From NCBI GenBank assembly GCA_913778275.1, contig CAJYWN010000009.1:1-64000 (forward strand): DNA of 64,000 bases, read 5' to 3'. The stretch's first letter is position 1; the number at the start of each line of letters is the position of its first letter. Below the pieces are notes generated by a model. That model searched no databases, had not been told where the DNA came from, and saw nothing but the letters and a program-made list of their open reading frames with translations. This document shows positions 27,197 through 36,487 of this stretch, piece by piece. The DNA is from an uncultured Chryseobacterium sp. (GTDB lineage Bacteria; Bacteroidota; Bacteroidia; Flavobacteriales; Weeksellaceae). The position numbers were made by a program, and so were the translations under genes.

Positions 27197-30100
27197 TTAT
27201 TTAAATTCTACGGCTTGGTTTTGATTATTTTTTCTCGTCTCCTTTTGTCTCTTCTCTTTTCTTGATCTTTGGAAAATATCACGGAACTTGTCATAATCCA
27301 GCGTAATGATAAATCCTAATCCCGTTTCCACGATCTGTCCCTGAAGTGCTACCTGGTACTCATTTTTACGATAGGCCCGAAGCATATATCTTCCGTCTTT
27401 GGATAAGCTGTAATCTACGGTTACGTCTCCCGCAATGTTCGTCATATTTTCATTCTGGCGGGCTTCTCCTTCCAATCCGAAATTACTGCCTACGGAAACT
27501 TTAAGACGGTCGTTCAGCAGTTTTTTACTGATGTCTACATTCAGGTCGGTTCTGGTATTCTGAGTCCCGGTGGAATAATCTTCTGAGGATTCCAGGTCAA
27601 AATTAAGATCAACTCCTTTAATAAGATCGGAGGCGAGATTATTCAATTGTTGTGAAAGAATTTTACTCACACTTTGTCTGGCCATCATTTCTCCGGAAAG
27701 TCCGGCTCCGGATTCGAAAGGATTTTCACCGATAAATCTGTTTAGCAGCAGTAATGCGAAAACCTGTTTGTTCATCTCGGATTCCTGGGTTCTCAGCTGG
27801 GCCAGTTTCTGGTCTACAACATCGGTAACATTGGAAGAAACGGCGTTGTTTTTTTCATCGGTAGTGATGTCGAATGTGATAACAGGTTTCAGCAGTTCGC
27901 CTTTCATTTTCAATAATGTATTGAAAGGAATTCTCTGCTTAAACTGATTCAGCGTGCTTGCATCCTCTCCGCTGATCTGCTGCTGTACAAGATCAATCGG
28001 GGCAGTTTCCGTTTTATAGACGGCTGTAATATCAAGATTGGCCGTTGTTGGTTCCCCGGTCCAGGTAATAGTACTACCTTTCTGAATATCGAATTTTCTT
28101 TTTAAAACACTTACGGTCATCTCATAGCTTCCTGATTCTACTTCATAAACGCCTACTAAAGTTGTTTTTCCCGAAGGATCAATTCCTCCTGTCAATTCTG
28201 CTTCCCCCTGAAGTTTTACGAAATCTCCGTTGGCTTTATCAATCAGCAATGACAGTTTCGCTTCTTTGCTGAGTTCAATATTGACGTTCACATCCATTCC
28301 TTTGATTCTGCTTTGAGAATTTAAAGAATCTGCTTTAATGGTTTTATTTAAAGCAACCTGATCCTGATCAATGAATTCAACGATTCCTTCTCTTTCCTGT
28401 AAGGTGGGGGATGACTGGGGAAGGACAAACGTAAAATCGGTATCATCAGCAACAGACAGGCGGCCGTCTACTTTCGGCAGATCAAGATTTCCGCGAACCT
28501 GTAGGGCTGCGTCGATGGAAAGGATTCCGTACATGATGGCTTCATTGGATTTTTCTGAATTTACCACCTTAAAATCTTTGGCATTCAGATCAAGATTGAA
28601 CGCAAAATCTCTGTAGGTCTGGGTAAGAACCTGTCCGTCAATATTCATAGAATTTCCGTCCCTGTCATTGATTTTAAAATTGTTGAATTCAATACCGCGG
28701 CTGGTAAAATCAATTTCATCATTCAGCTTTCTGAAATCACTTCCTGTTTTGGCAATTTCAAGCCCTGCATTGTTAAATTTTACTTTACCTAAAATATTAG
28801 GCTGCGCAGTGGTTCCGGTGATTTTAAGGTTTCCCGAAATGTAACCTTCTGTATTTGTGATGGCATTCATCGAAAAGCCCTGTACGGATTTCATCTGAAG
28901 CTGATTGATGGCCATGTTCAGGTCAAAGGTGCTTGAAGAAGTGTTGTAATCTCCGAGAATTTTCACATCATTATTATTTCCGGAAAGAGCAATATTAGCA
29001 TTAAGAATATTTGGCGAAGTATTATTAACTTTCACCGCCAGATTTCCTACCGGATTTTCATAGACAATAAGATCAGAAATATTTAAATCCGAAGTGAAGG
29101 TCATGTTTTTAGTTACATCCCGTAATTGGGCTGTTCCGTTGATGTTTCCTCTCGCCAGCAAGGTGTCTTTTTTAATAAGTTCGGTAATGGTTTCTATTTT
29201 AAAATCTTTCAGAGAAACATTTAAAGGAGAATTCGGAGATTGGCTTTCGGATTGTACCAGGATTTCACTGCCTCCGTTAGATAATCTGAAATTGTCTGCG
29301 AGAATACCTCTGCTGCTAAACTGTATTTTATTTCCTTCCGCTACAGCCCAGTCGGTATAGTTGAGTTTTAATCCGTCCGGGTTAAGCGAAATTTCTGTAA
29401 TATCGTTCATGGATTTTGCATTTCCGGCAATCAGGAATTGCGTTGCATCTTTCGCATCTTTGGTGGTGATGTTATAATTGATGATATTATCGGCAATATC
29501 TCCTCCGATATTTACTTTGTTTAAAGCAAAGCTTGAGCTTTTTAATGCGGCGACATTCAGGTTGTACTGTAATGCCTGGTTTTCATTGGTAACCTGTAAC
29601 GTTGCATTCTCAATGGAATTTTCCCCATATAAAACCTGTGGAATCTGTCCGTTCACTTCTATTTTCTGAGCATCAGCATCATAATTTCCGGTAAGATTAA
29701 TGGTTTGGAAGCTTTTCAGCTCCGGCACAAATTTTCTGATCAGATCGTCATTTTTAATTTTAGCATTAAAGGTAAAAAATTGTCCGGCCTCTATTTTTTG
29801 ATTTTTTACAGGCTTCTGGTACTGGTAATATTGGTTAATGGTCTGGCTTAAGGCTCCGAATATTTGGGTAAGCCTGTATTTTCCTCTCAGTTCCACATCA
29901 GCAATCTGCGAATTGAAAATAATATTGGTAGAATCTGCAGTGGATGAAGCTCTTAGGTTAATTTCCTGAACCGGATAAATTTCTTTGGTATCCGAGAAGG
30001 CGAAATCTTTTAAATTCAGGTATCCGTTCAGATGATCAGGATCTAAATTAGTGAAATCACCGTCTATTTTTCCTGCAAGAATCATCTGGTCTTTATAGAA

Positions 30101-32236
30101 ACCAAGTCTGTTAAGATCAAGCTTTAATATATTTCCATTAACTTTTACGGTTGGATTTTTTTCGTTGTAAATTCCGGATGCCGTCAACTGCATATTGGCG
30201 TTCGGATCTTTGGAATTTAAAATGATGTTATAAGCACCGCGTCGCATCTTTCCGGTAAGATTCATATTCTGATAGCGGTATCCTTTGTACACCGCGGAAG
30301 CAACATGTCCTTTCAGGTCCACATTAGCATTTTTGAAATCGAAACTTTCGCCTTTCGCATAAATCTGTGCAGAGACAGCACCGATCTCTTTATTTTTAAT
30401 AATTCTTCCAATCTGTAATCCCTGCAGATTGGCTTTTATGTCATACAGCTCACGGTTTTTCCTGCGCATATCTACTTTTGCTACAACAGAGGCGTTTCCT
30501 GAAGTGGAATAGAGGTTCAGGTTGGCATCTACAATTTTAGTTGTTCCTTTTGCGGTCCCTTTAATGCTCATATTCGAAGGTAGGGCAATATTGGAAGGAA
30601 TGGTATTCTTCGGAACGAGATTGTATATTGTTTTGGAGGAAGAAGACAATTCGGCAATTCTGAGGTCGTAATATAAATTGTCAGGATTCGTAGCATTTTT
30701 AATTGTTCCAGAGGCTGCTACTCTTAATTGATCAATACCTGAAACCTTAAGATTGTTGATCACAAGATCGTTTACATTTCCTTTTACATTGGCATTAACA
30801 TTTAATATTGCATTCGGGTATCTGTTGAAAGGTGCGGTATTTCTTAACTTGGGAGCCAGGTTCAGAATATCTGCAAAACCTATTTTTGAATTTTTGATAT
30901 TGGCTGAAATTTTTACGGCTCCAAGATTTGAACTGAGCTGCTCGATGGAATTATAATTTAGCACCACCTCATCCCGCAGTATCGTCCTGGAAGTTTCCAG
31001 GTAAAGATCTTTTAAATAAGCTTGTTTTTCATTGTACACAAAATCGGTATTGAATTCCCGGATATCAAGGCCTCTTGCTTCCTGGATTTCAGCTGAATTG
31101 ACGGATCCTGCAAACGTATTGTTCTGCATTTTGAATTTTCTTACCTCCACATTGAGCTTTGAAAAATTCAGGTGGTTAAAATCCATTCCCTGTCTGGTAG
31201 GAGCAATGGCGGTATTGTTGTAGGCCACTTTTACATCATTAAGAACCAATTTTCCCAGCAAAAGATTTAGTGCTTTCTCTTGTTCCGAAGTGTTGGAACT
31301 GTCGGGTTTCTCATCGTTTTCAGGATTGGCGTTCTTAGCCGGAAGATAAAGATTGGCATTGATGTTGGCTCCGGAAAGGAATATATTATCTACATCATAG
31401 GCATTGTTTTCAAGATCAAGTTTGTTAACCCTTGTGCTGAGCTCTTTAAACAAAACTTTGGCAAAAGTTCTGGTATTGTCGTCACCATAATCAATATCGA
31501 AATTGGTCAGCTTTACCCCTCTCAAACCGATTTGCATCGGCTTTTTATTGTTGAGTGAATCTACTTTCTTTTCAACTTTTTTGGAAACTTCTTCCACGAG
31601 GTCCTGTTTGAGCTTAAGTTTCAGTCCGTCCAGGTTGATATCGTTAACGGCATAAGAATTATTCTGAAGATCAAAAGTTTTTACCCTTGTGTCAAAAGAT
31701 TTGAAATAAAGGCTGATGTCATTTCTAGACTGCTGATCATCGAAGGTAATTCCGATATCTTTAAGCTTAATCTTATCCAAGGAAATAATGAACGGTTTTG
31801 AAGGGCTTTCCTGCTTATCAGTGGTTGCAAACGCATCAAGAATATAATCGAAATTGAATGTTCCGTCCGGCTTTCTTACCACGTTGGCCCGGGCGCCTTC
31901 GAGATCGACGGATGTAATATCTGCGGTAGATTTGATCAGCTTCATCATATTCAGACCCACATCCAGCTTTTTTACCGCCAGAAGGGTATCGATATTCTGG
32001 CCTTTTAAATAAAGATTTTCCATAACAAGACTGTTTGGAAATCCTATATAAACCCTTTCCAGGCTTACTTTTGTTTTGATTTTTTTTTCGAGGTAAACAA
32101 CCAGCTTGTCCTTTACAAAGTTCTGAACAGCGGGAAGCCTTAAGCTAAGAATAAGTAACACGATTAATACCAAAATGGATATAATGGTAATAACAAAACG
32201 CCGAAAGAGTTTTCTTTTGTTGATTTTCAGTTTCAA
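27197..32236 (-). CDS. tamB: TamB-like AsmA-superfamily envelope protein
   Basis: The 1679-residue protein has one N-terminal membrane segment (about residues 14-32), a very long beta-strand groove region with repeated N/D-rich strands, and a C-terminal DUF490 (TamB_C) domain (about 1250-1640). Such bridge proteins span the periplasm and carry phospholipids or aid TamA/TamL. The start codon is TTG at 32234-32236: no in-frame ATG lies between the -7 element (32255-32262) and the membrane segment. It heads the tamB-tamL-yihY operon. Confidence 0.88.
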   Translation of the reverse strand: MKLKINKRKLFRRFVITIISILVLIVLLILSLRLPAVQNFVKDKLVVYLEKKIKTKVSLERVYIGFPNSLVMENLYLKGQNIDTLLAVKKLDVGLNMMKLIKSTADITSVDLEGARANVVRKPDGTFNFDYILDAFATTDKQESPSKPFIISLDKIKLKDIGITFDDQQSRNDISLYFKSFDTRVKTFDLQNNSYAVNDINLDGLKLKLKQDLVEEVSKKVEKKVDSLNNKKPMQIGLRGVKLTNFDIDYGDDNTRTFAKVLFKELSTRVNKLDLENNAYDVDNIFLSGANINANLYLPAKNANPENDEKPDSSNTSEQEKALNLLLGKLVLNDVKVAYNNTAIAPTRQGMDFNHLNFSKLNVEVRKFKMQNNTFAGSVNSAEIQEARGLDIREFNTDFVYNEKQAYLKDLYLETSRTILRDEVVLNYNSIEQLSSNLGAVKISANIKNSKIGFADILNLAPKLRNTAPFNRYPNAILNVNANVKGNVNDLVINNLKVSGIDQLRVAASGTIKNATNPDNLYYDLRIAELSSSSKTIYNLVPKNTIPSNIALPSNMSIKGTAKGTTKIVDANLNLYSTSGNASVVAKVDMRRKNRELYDIKANLQGLQIGRIIKNKEIGAVSAQIYAKGESFDFKNANVDLKGHVASAVYKGYRYQNMNLTGKMRRGAYNIILNSKDPNANMQLTASGIYNEKNPTVKVNGNILKLDLNRLGFYKDQMILAGKIDGDFTNLDPDHLNGYLNLKDFAFSDTKEIYPVQEINLRASSTADSTNIIFNSQIADVELRGKYRLTQIFGALSQTINQYYQYQKPVKNQKIEAGQFFTFNAKIKNDDLIRKFVPELKSFQTINLTGNYDADAQKIEVNGQIPQVLYGENSIENATLQVTNENQALQYNLNVAALKSSSFALNKVNIGGDIADNIINYNITTKDAKDATQFLIAGNAKSMNDITEISLNPDGLKLNYTDWAVAEGNKIQFSSRGILADNFRLSNGGSEILVQSESQSPNSPLNVSLKDFKIETITELIKKDTLLARGNINGTAQLRDVTKNMTFTSDLNISDLIVYENPVGNLAVKVNNTSPNILNANIALSGNNNDVKILGDYNTSSSTFDLNMAINQLQMKSVQGFSMNAITNTEGYISGNLKITGTTAQPNILGKVKFNNAGLEIAKTGSDFRKLNDEIDFTSRGIEFNNFKINDRDGNSMNIDGQVLTQTYRDFAFNLDLNAKDFKVVNSEKSNEAIMYGILSIDAALQVRGNLDLPKVDGRLSVADDTDFTFVLPQSSPTLQEREGIVEFIDQDQVALNKTIKADSLNSQSRIKGMDVNVNIELSKEAKLSLLIDKANGDFVKLQGEAELTGGIDPSGKTTLVGVYEVESGSYEMTVSVLKRKFDIQKGSTITWTGEPTTANLDITAVYKTETAPIDLVQQQISGEDASTLNQFKQRIPFNTLLKMKGELLKPVITFDITTDEKNNAVSSNVTDVVDQKLAQLRTQESEMNKQVFALLLLNRFIGENPFESGAGLSGEMMARQSVSKILSQQLNNLASDLIKGVDLNFDLESSEDYSTGTQNTRTDLNVDISKKLLNDRLKVSVGSNFGLEGEARQNENMTNIAGDVTVDYSLSKDGRYMLRAYRKNEYQVALQGQIVETGLGFIITLDYDKFRDIFQRSRKEKRQKETRKNNQNQAVEFK

Positions 32237-32254
32237 GAGTGATTGGGTTTAAAA

Positions 32255-32262
32255 CAAATATA
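32255..32262 (-). promoter_or_regulatory. -7 promoter element of the tamB operon
   Basis: TATATTTG on the minus strand, 18 bases before the TTG start of tamB, implies a leader of roughly a dozen bases. It supports the rare TTG start. Confidence 0.6.
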
Positions 32263-32533
32263 ACAATACTAATCGTACTGCTTATCTGTTGTGGTACCCT
32301 TTGCATATGCAAAAATCCTGCCTTGACTGCCAATCTAATGGAATTTAGTTTAGTTGAGTGTCAAGTGAATAGTTGATGCTGACAGTCAAAGCCCGGATTT
32401 ATGTTCTAAAAAAGCCCCCTTTTTGTTCATTTCATAATTGAAAAGGTTAGCAAAAATGAATTTATAAATGTTAGTTCAGTTGATAAATAGGGGGCTTGGC
32501 ATGGTTTAAGATAATATGTTGAGATTAAAAGTT
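32263..32533. other. Gap between the tamB promoter and ccoP
   Basis: No gene is visible. It holds the large-loop terminator at 32411-32499 and a 7-base inverted pair TTGACTG (32323-32329) / CAGTCAA (32383-32389). The oxidase accessory genes often found after ccoP are absent here. Confidence 0.5.
32411..32499 (-). terminator. Large-loop terminator of the cco genes
   Basis: Read on the minus strand, AAGCCCCCT and AGGGGGCTTTTTT pair across a loop of about 70 bases, about 35 bases past the ccoP stop. The T-tract supports termination. The long loop is unusual and might carry a structure or a small RNA. Confidence 0.6.
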
Positions 32534-33421
32534 TTAATTGTTTCCATTTTCCCAGTGCACTTCCTGTCCCTGAGGCGCAGCGCCTCCCTGCGCCGGCGTA
32601 ATAGGAGCAGTTTCCTGGTTGATATGATAAATGTACGCGGCTATTTTTTCGGCGTCTCTTCCGGTGATGGTTCCTTCTTTAATTAATGGACGCATTGTAG
32701 GATTGTTCGGTGAGCCGTTTTCAAGCATCCAGAATACATTTTTAAATAAGCTTTTTTGTTTTACGTTAATCCAATGTGTATCGGTAAGGTTGGGGCCGAT
32801 GCCTCCTTTTGCTCCTTCTCCGTGGCAGGTGGCACAGTTGGTTTTAAAGAGTTCCTTCCCTTCGGCTACATTATCTGCGCTGTATTTTGCCGATTCAAGG
32901 TTAATTTGTGGAGCTGTTTTTTCATATTCGGCGATGGAAGCAAGCATGGTTTTGGTTTCATGATTTAGTTCTGCTTCGGGGTGCGCATATTCAGTGAACG
33001 AAAACGCGGTAAGATACACAGCACAGAAAATACATCCAAACCAGAATAGTCCGATCCACCATTTCGGAAGTGAGTTGTCCAGCTCTGTGATTCCGTCAAA
33101 TCCATGATCTATGAGAATGTCTTTTTCCTCTGTGGCAGACTGTTTTTTGAAAGCCGAATTCCATAGTTTCTGAAAATAAGGCGTATTTTTTTCTTTGATA
33201 TACAAAGCTTTTTCTTCATCCGACAGCTTGCTGAAATTCTGATTTTCGATAAGGTCGCCGATAGAATTCATGATAAGAAGCAGGATAACGGCAATCAGCA
33301 TCAGTCCCCAGAAAAAAGGAGAAGAAAAATATCCTGAATCGTGTGCGAACATTTCGAATGCCATGATCGTTAAGCCTAGGGAGACAATGATGTATACTGA
33401 AATGGGGGTTCTTGGTTTCAT
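32534..33421 (-). CDS. ccoP: cbb3-type cytochrome oxidase subunit III (CcoP)
   Basis: This c-type cytochrome feeds electrons to the cbb3 oxidase at the periplasmic side. The 295-residue protein has two membrane segments near the start, a cytoplasmic linker, a third segment after LPKWWIGLFWFG (the conserved CcoP N-domain motif), and one heme site, CATCH (about residue 193). Classical CcoP proteins have two heme sites; only one is visible here. It ends in a glycine/alanine/glutamine tail. It follows the ccoN/ccoO fusion by 13 bases. Confidence 0.92.
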   Translation of the reverse strand: MKPRTPISVYIIVSLGLTIMAFEMFAHDSGYFSSPFFWGLMLIAVILLLIMNSIGDLIENQNFSKLSDEEKALYIKEKNTPYFQKLWNSAFKKQSATEEKDILIDHGFDGITELDNSLPKWWIGLFWFGCIFCAVYLTAFSFTEYAHPEAELNHETKTMLASIAEYEKTAPQINLESAKYSADNVAEGKELFKTNCATCHGEGAKGGIGPNLTDTHWINVKQKSLFKNVFWMLENGSPNNPTMRPLIKEGTITGRDAEKIAAYIYHINQETAPITPAQGGAAPQGQEVHWENGNN

Positions 33422-33434
33422 AGCTTAATCAATT

Positions 33435-35717
33435 TTAATTATCTGCACTTGCGGTTTGTATCTGCGTGGTTTTAATATCCGTTCCCAATCTTTGCAGGTA
33501 GGCAATCATAGCTACTATTTCTCTGTCCTCAAGCGGAACAAAGGATGCTCCTTTTACTGCTCTGTCTTTTTCCACCTGCTGCTTCACATCTGCTGCTTCG
33601 GAATAAATTCTTTTAACAATACCTTTTGCCTGGTTATCTGCCCATTGGTTGGCGGAATCGATCTCAGCTTTGGTATAAGGAACATCGAAATAATTTTTCA
33701 TCAGCTTCATTTTGTCAACCATTTGTTTTTTATCCAGTTTATTGGTAATCAGCCACGGGAAACGAGGCATAATGGAGCCGGCTGAAGTAATTCTCGGGTT
33801 GTACATATGTTTGAAATGCCATGAATCAGGATTTCTTCCGCCTTCCCTGTGCAAATCCGGTCCGGTTCTTTTAGATCCCCAGAGGAACGGTCTGTCGTAA
33901 ACAAACTCTCCCGCCTTGGAATACTGCCCGTTTTTCCCTTCAAATCGTACGATCTCATCACGGAACGGTCTGATCATCTGGGAGTGACAGGCGTTACATC
34001 CTTCTCTGATGTATAAATCTCTTCCTTCCAGCTCCAGTGGAGAATAAGGTTTTACGGCAGTAATGGTCGGTACACTTTGTTTTAATGTTAAAGTCGGAAT
34101 GATTTCTACAAGACCACCTATTGCCACGGTAATGAAAGCCAAAATAGTCATAATTCTCGGAGTTCTTTCGATCCAAAGGTGCAGGCCTTCGCCTTCTTTT
34201 CTCGCGCTTCCGATGTTAGCTAACGCAGGGGCTTCTGCAGGAACGTTTTTCTGGAATGAACCGGCTCTAATGGTTTTGATTACATTCACAACCATTAAAA
34301 TGGCACCCGAAATATAAAACAGACCTCCTAAAAATCTCATTTTGTAGTACGGAATAATTGCCGTTACCGTATCCAGCCAGTTTTTCCAAACCAAGGTTCC
34401 GTCCGGGTTGAACTGTTTCCACATTAATCCCTGTGTAAATCCGGAGATGTACATTGGAACAGCATAGAAAATGATTCCCAACGTTCCCAACCAGAAATGC
34501 AAATTGGCGAGTTTTTTAGACCAAAGCGGTGTTCTCCACATTACGGGAATCAGGTAATATACAATTCCGAATGCCATGAAACCGTTCCATCCCAATGCTC
34601 CGATGTGCACATGACCGATTACCCAGTCGGTATAATGTCCTATTTTATTTAAAGATTTTGTCGCCAATAACGGCCCTTCAAAAGTTGCCATACCGTAACA
34701 GGTCACCGCTACCACGAAGAATTTAAGAATAGGATTTTCTCTTACTTTGTCCCAGGCTCCTCTCAACGTGAGAAGTCCGTTAAGCATACCTCCCCAGGAT
34801 GGAGCAATCAACATAATGGAGAACCCGGTTCCCACTGCTTGTGCCCAGGCTGGCAAAGCCGTGTACTGAAGATGGTGAGGTCCTGCCCAAAGGTAAACGA
34901 AAATCAGTGACCAGAAGTGGATAATGGATAATTTATAGGAAAATACCGGTCTGTCTGCAGCTTTAGGTAAGAAATAATACATTAAACCTAAAACCGGAGT
35001 GGTGAGTACGAATGCAACGGCATTGTGGCCATACCACCACTGTACCAGAGCATCCTTAGCTCCTGCATAAATAGAATATGATTTCCATGTGGTGAATGAT
35101 AATGGAACCTCCAAATTATTGAAAATATGAAGCATGGCTACGGCGATCCATGTTCCCAGATAGAACCAGATGGCAACATACAGGTGTCTTACTCTTCGCT
35201 TGGCAATGGTTCCGAACATATTAATTCCGAAAATTACCCATGAAATGGTGATCAAAATATCAATAGGCCATTCGTGTTCTGCATATTCTTTAGAGGTGTT
35301 GATCCCCATCAGGAAGGTGATCACTACAGAAACGATCATGATCTGCCATGTCCAGAAATGCAACCATGATAGAGTATCGCTGTACATTCTGGTTTTCAGT
35401 AAGCGCTGCATGCTGTAGTACGCGCCGCAGAAAAAGGAATTACATACGAAAGCAAAAATCACGGCACTTGTATGCAGCATTCTGATCCTTCCGAAGCCTA
35501 ACGCTCCCTGTGTATTGATTAATCCCTGGATATTTCCTAAAGCCAGACTTTTAATAGTGCTGTCGTCTGTTCCAAATAAAAATTCCGGAAGTTCGGGGTA
35601 AAAAAGCATCAGTGCAGCGGTAAGACCAAGTAAAAAACCAACCAGGCCGAATGCAATTGTAGCATAGAGAAATGCTCTGACAATATTATTGTCATAATTA
35701 AATTTTTGCGTCTCCAT
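33435..35717 (-). CDS. ccoN: cbb3-type cytochrome oxidase, fused subunits I and II (CcoN-CcoO)
   Basis: This is the catalytic core of the high-affinity terminal oxidase. The 760-residue protein fuses the twelve-helix CcoN part (histidines in LHTSAVIFAF, WWYGHNAVAF, GPHHLQYT and WVIGHVHIGALGWNG) with a CcoO part after residue ~500. The CcoO part has one heme c site, CNACH. This fusion is normal in Bacteroidota. Only ccoN/O and ccoP lie here; ccoS, ccoQ, ccoG and ccoH are not adjacent. Confidence 0.95.
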   Translation of the reverse strand: METQKFNYDNNIVRAFLYATIAFGLVGFLLGLTAALMLFYPELPEFLFGTDDSTIKSLALGNIQGLINTQGALGFGRIRMLHTSAVIFAFVCNSFFCGAYYSMQRLLKTRMYSDTLSWLHFWTWQIMIVSVVITFLMGINTSKEYAEHEWPIDILITISWVIFGINMFGTIAKRRVRHLYVAIWFYLGTWIAVAMLHIFNNLEVPLSFTTWKSYSIYAGAKDALVQWWYGHNAVAFVLTTPVLGLMYYFLPKAADRPVFSYKLSIIHFWSLIFVYLWAGPHHLQYTALPAWAQAVGTGFSIMLIAPSWGGMLNGLLTLRGAWDKVRENPILKFFVVAVTCYGMATFEGPLLATKSLNKIGHYTDWVIGHVHIGALGWNGFMAFGIVYYLIPVMWRTPLWSKKLANLHFWLGTLGIIFYAVPMYISGFTQGLMWKQFNPDGTLVWKNWLDTVTAIIPYYKMRFLGGLFYISGAILMVVNVIKTIRAGSFQKNVPAEAPALANIGSARKEGEGLHLWIERTPRIMTILAFITVAIGGLVEIIPTLTLKQSVPTITAVKPYSPLELEGRDLYIREGCNACHSQMIRPFRDEIVRFEGKNGQYSKAGEFVYDRPFLWGSKRTGPDLHREGGRNPDSWHFKHMYNPRITSAGSIMPRFPWLITNKLDKKQMVDKMKLMKNYFDVPYTKAEIDSANQWADNQAKGIVKRIYSEAADVKQQVEKDRAVKGASFVPLEDREIVAMIAYLQRLGTDIKTTQIQTASADN

Positions 35718-35846
35718 AATTCCTAAGGTGTTGTCCTGAAGTGATATTCTTTATTTTAAGACAAAAGTTTAGCGTAAATTTTTAACTTAAGTTTCAATAA
35801 ATAAAAATATCATGTAGCGTAATAATGTTTTGCCAAAGGTATTCAC

Positions 35847-35854
35847 TAACTTTG
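35847..35854 (+). promoter_or_regulatory. -7 promoter element of the XRE gene
   Basis: TAACTTTG matches the consensus and lies 57 bases before the ATG at 35912. The longer reading frame that opens at 35825 would begin upstream of transcription and is rejected. Confidence 0.55.
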
Positions 35855-35911
35855 TGTAAGGCTAATAGATATCCTTCTAAAATATACCGAAAACTACTAA
35901 AACGGCATGGC

Positions 35912-36211
35912 ATGAAAATATGTGGTCAAAATATCAGGAAAATCCGCAGGAGTAAGGATTTAACACAGGAATATATGGCTTTTGAAATGGGAATATCGCA
36001 GAAAGCGTATTCTGATATTGAAAATTCCAAAGTGAAAATCAATCTGGAAATTCTTACAAAAATATCCGACATTTTAGGAATAAAGCCTTCCGAAATTTGC
36101 AGCATTTCCGATAAGTGCGGAACCAACGATTACGAAGAAAAATACAACGGACTGCTGGAGTACATAAAGAAAAAGGGAATTTCAATTCCGGAGAATCTTG
36201 ATAAACTGTAA
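35912..36211 (+). CDS. XRE-family DNA-binding regulator
   Basis: The 99-residue protein is mostly one Cro/C1-type helix-turn-helix: GQNIRKIRRSKDLTQEYMA, then the recognition helix region GISQKAYSDIENSKVK and LEILTKISDILGIKPSEI. A short acidic C-terminal tail follows. Such single-domain regulators often control an adjacent gene; a small membrane protein follows 14 bases downstream. It is divergent from ccoN. Confidence 0.85.
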   Translation: MKICGQNIRKIRRSKDLTQEYMAFEMGISQKAYSDIENSKVKINLEILTKISDILGIKPSEICSISDKCGTNDYEEKYNGLLEYIKKKGISIPENLDKL

Positions 36212-36225
36212 CTAAATAACTTTTA

Positions 36226-36432
36226 ATGAACTTAAGAAGAGTGGGAGTTATCCTGATAGGAGCTTTGGCTTTGTCAATAGTAATATTTTTTATTGACATC
36301 AATTTTTATAGTGATTCTGATTTTACCGAAGATAATGTAAACGAAATCCTGTTTTGGTCATTTGTGAAAGGATTGGTGATTTCCATCGCCGTTAATATCG
36401 GGAACCATTACCGGGAGGTCCAGAAGAAATAA
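36226..36432 (+). CDS. Small two-helix membrane protein
   Basis: The 68-residue protein has two hydrophobic segments (about residues 5-24 and 42-58) with an acidic loop between them and a charged end. It probably forms a transcript with the XRE gene 14 bases upstream. The family was not recognised. Confidence 0.5.
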   Translation: MNLRRVGVILIGALALSIVIFFIDINFYSDSDFTEDNVNEILFWSFVKGLVISIAVNIGNHYREVQKK

Positions 36433-36487
36433 TTGATGATATAAATTAGTATTAAAATAAATTACCCGTTGAGTTATCGATAACAAT

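Noticed and set aside
32145..32333. 62-codon frame overlapping the tamB start
   Set aside because: It covers the tamB promoter and start in another frame; no support.
36054..36302. 82-codon minus-strand frame over the XRE gene
   Set aside because: It is opposite two plausible plus-strand genes and shows no motif.
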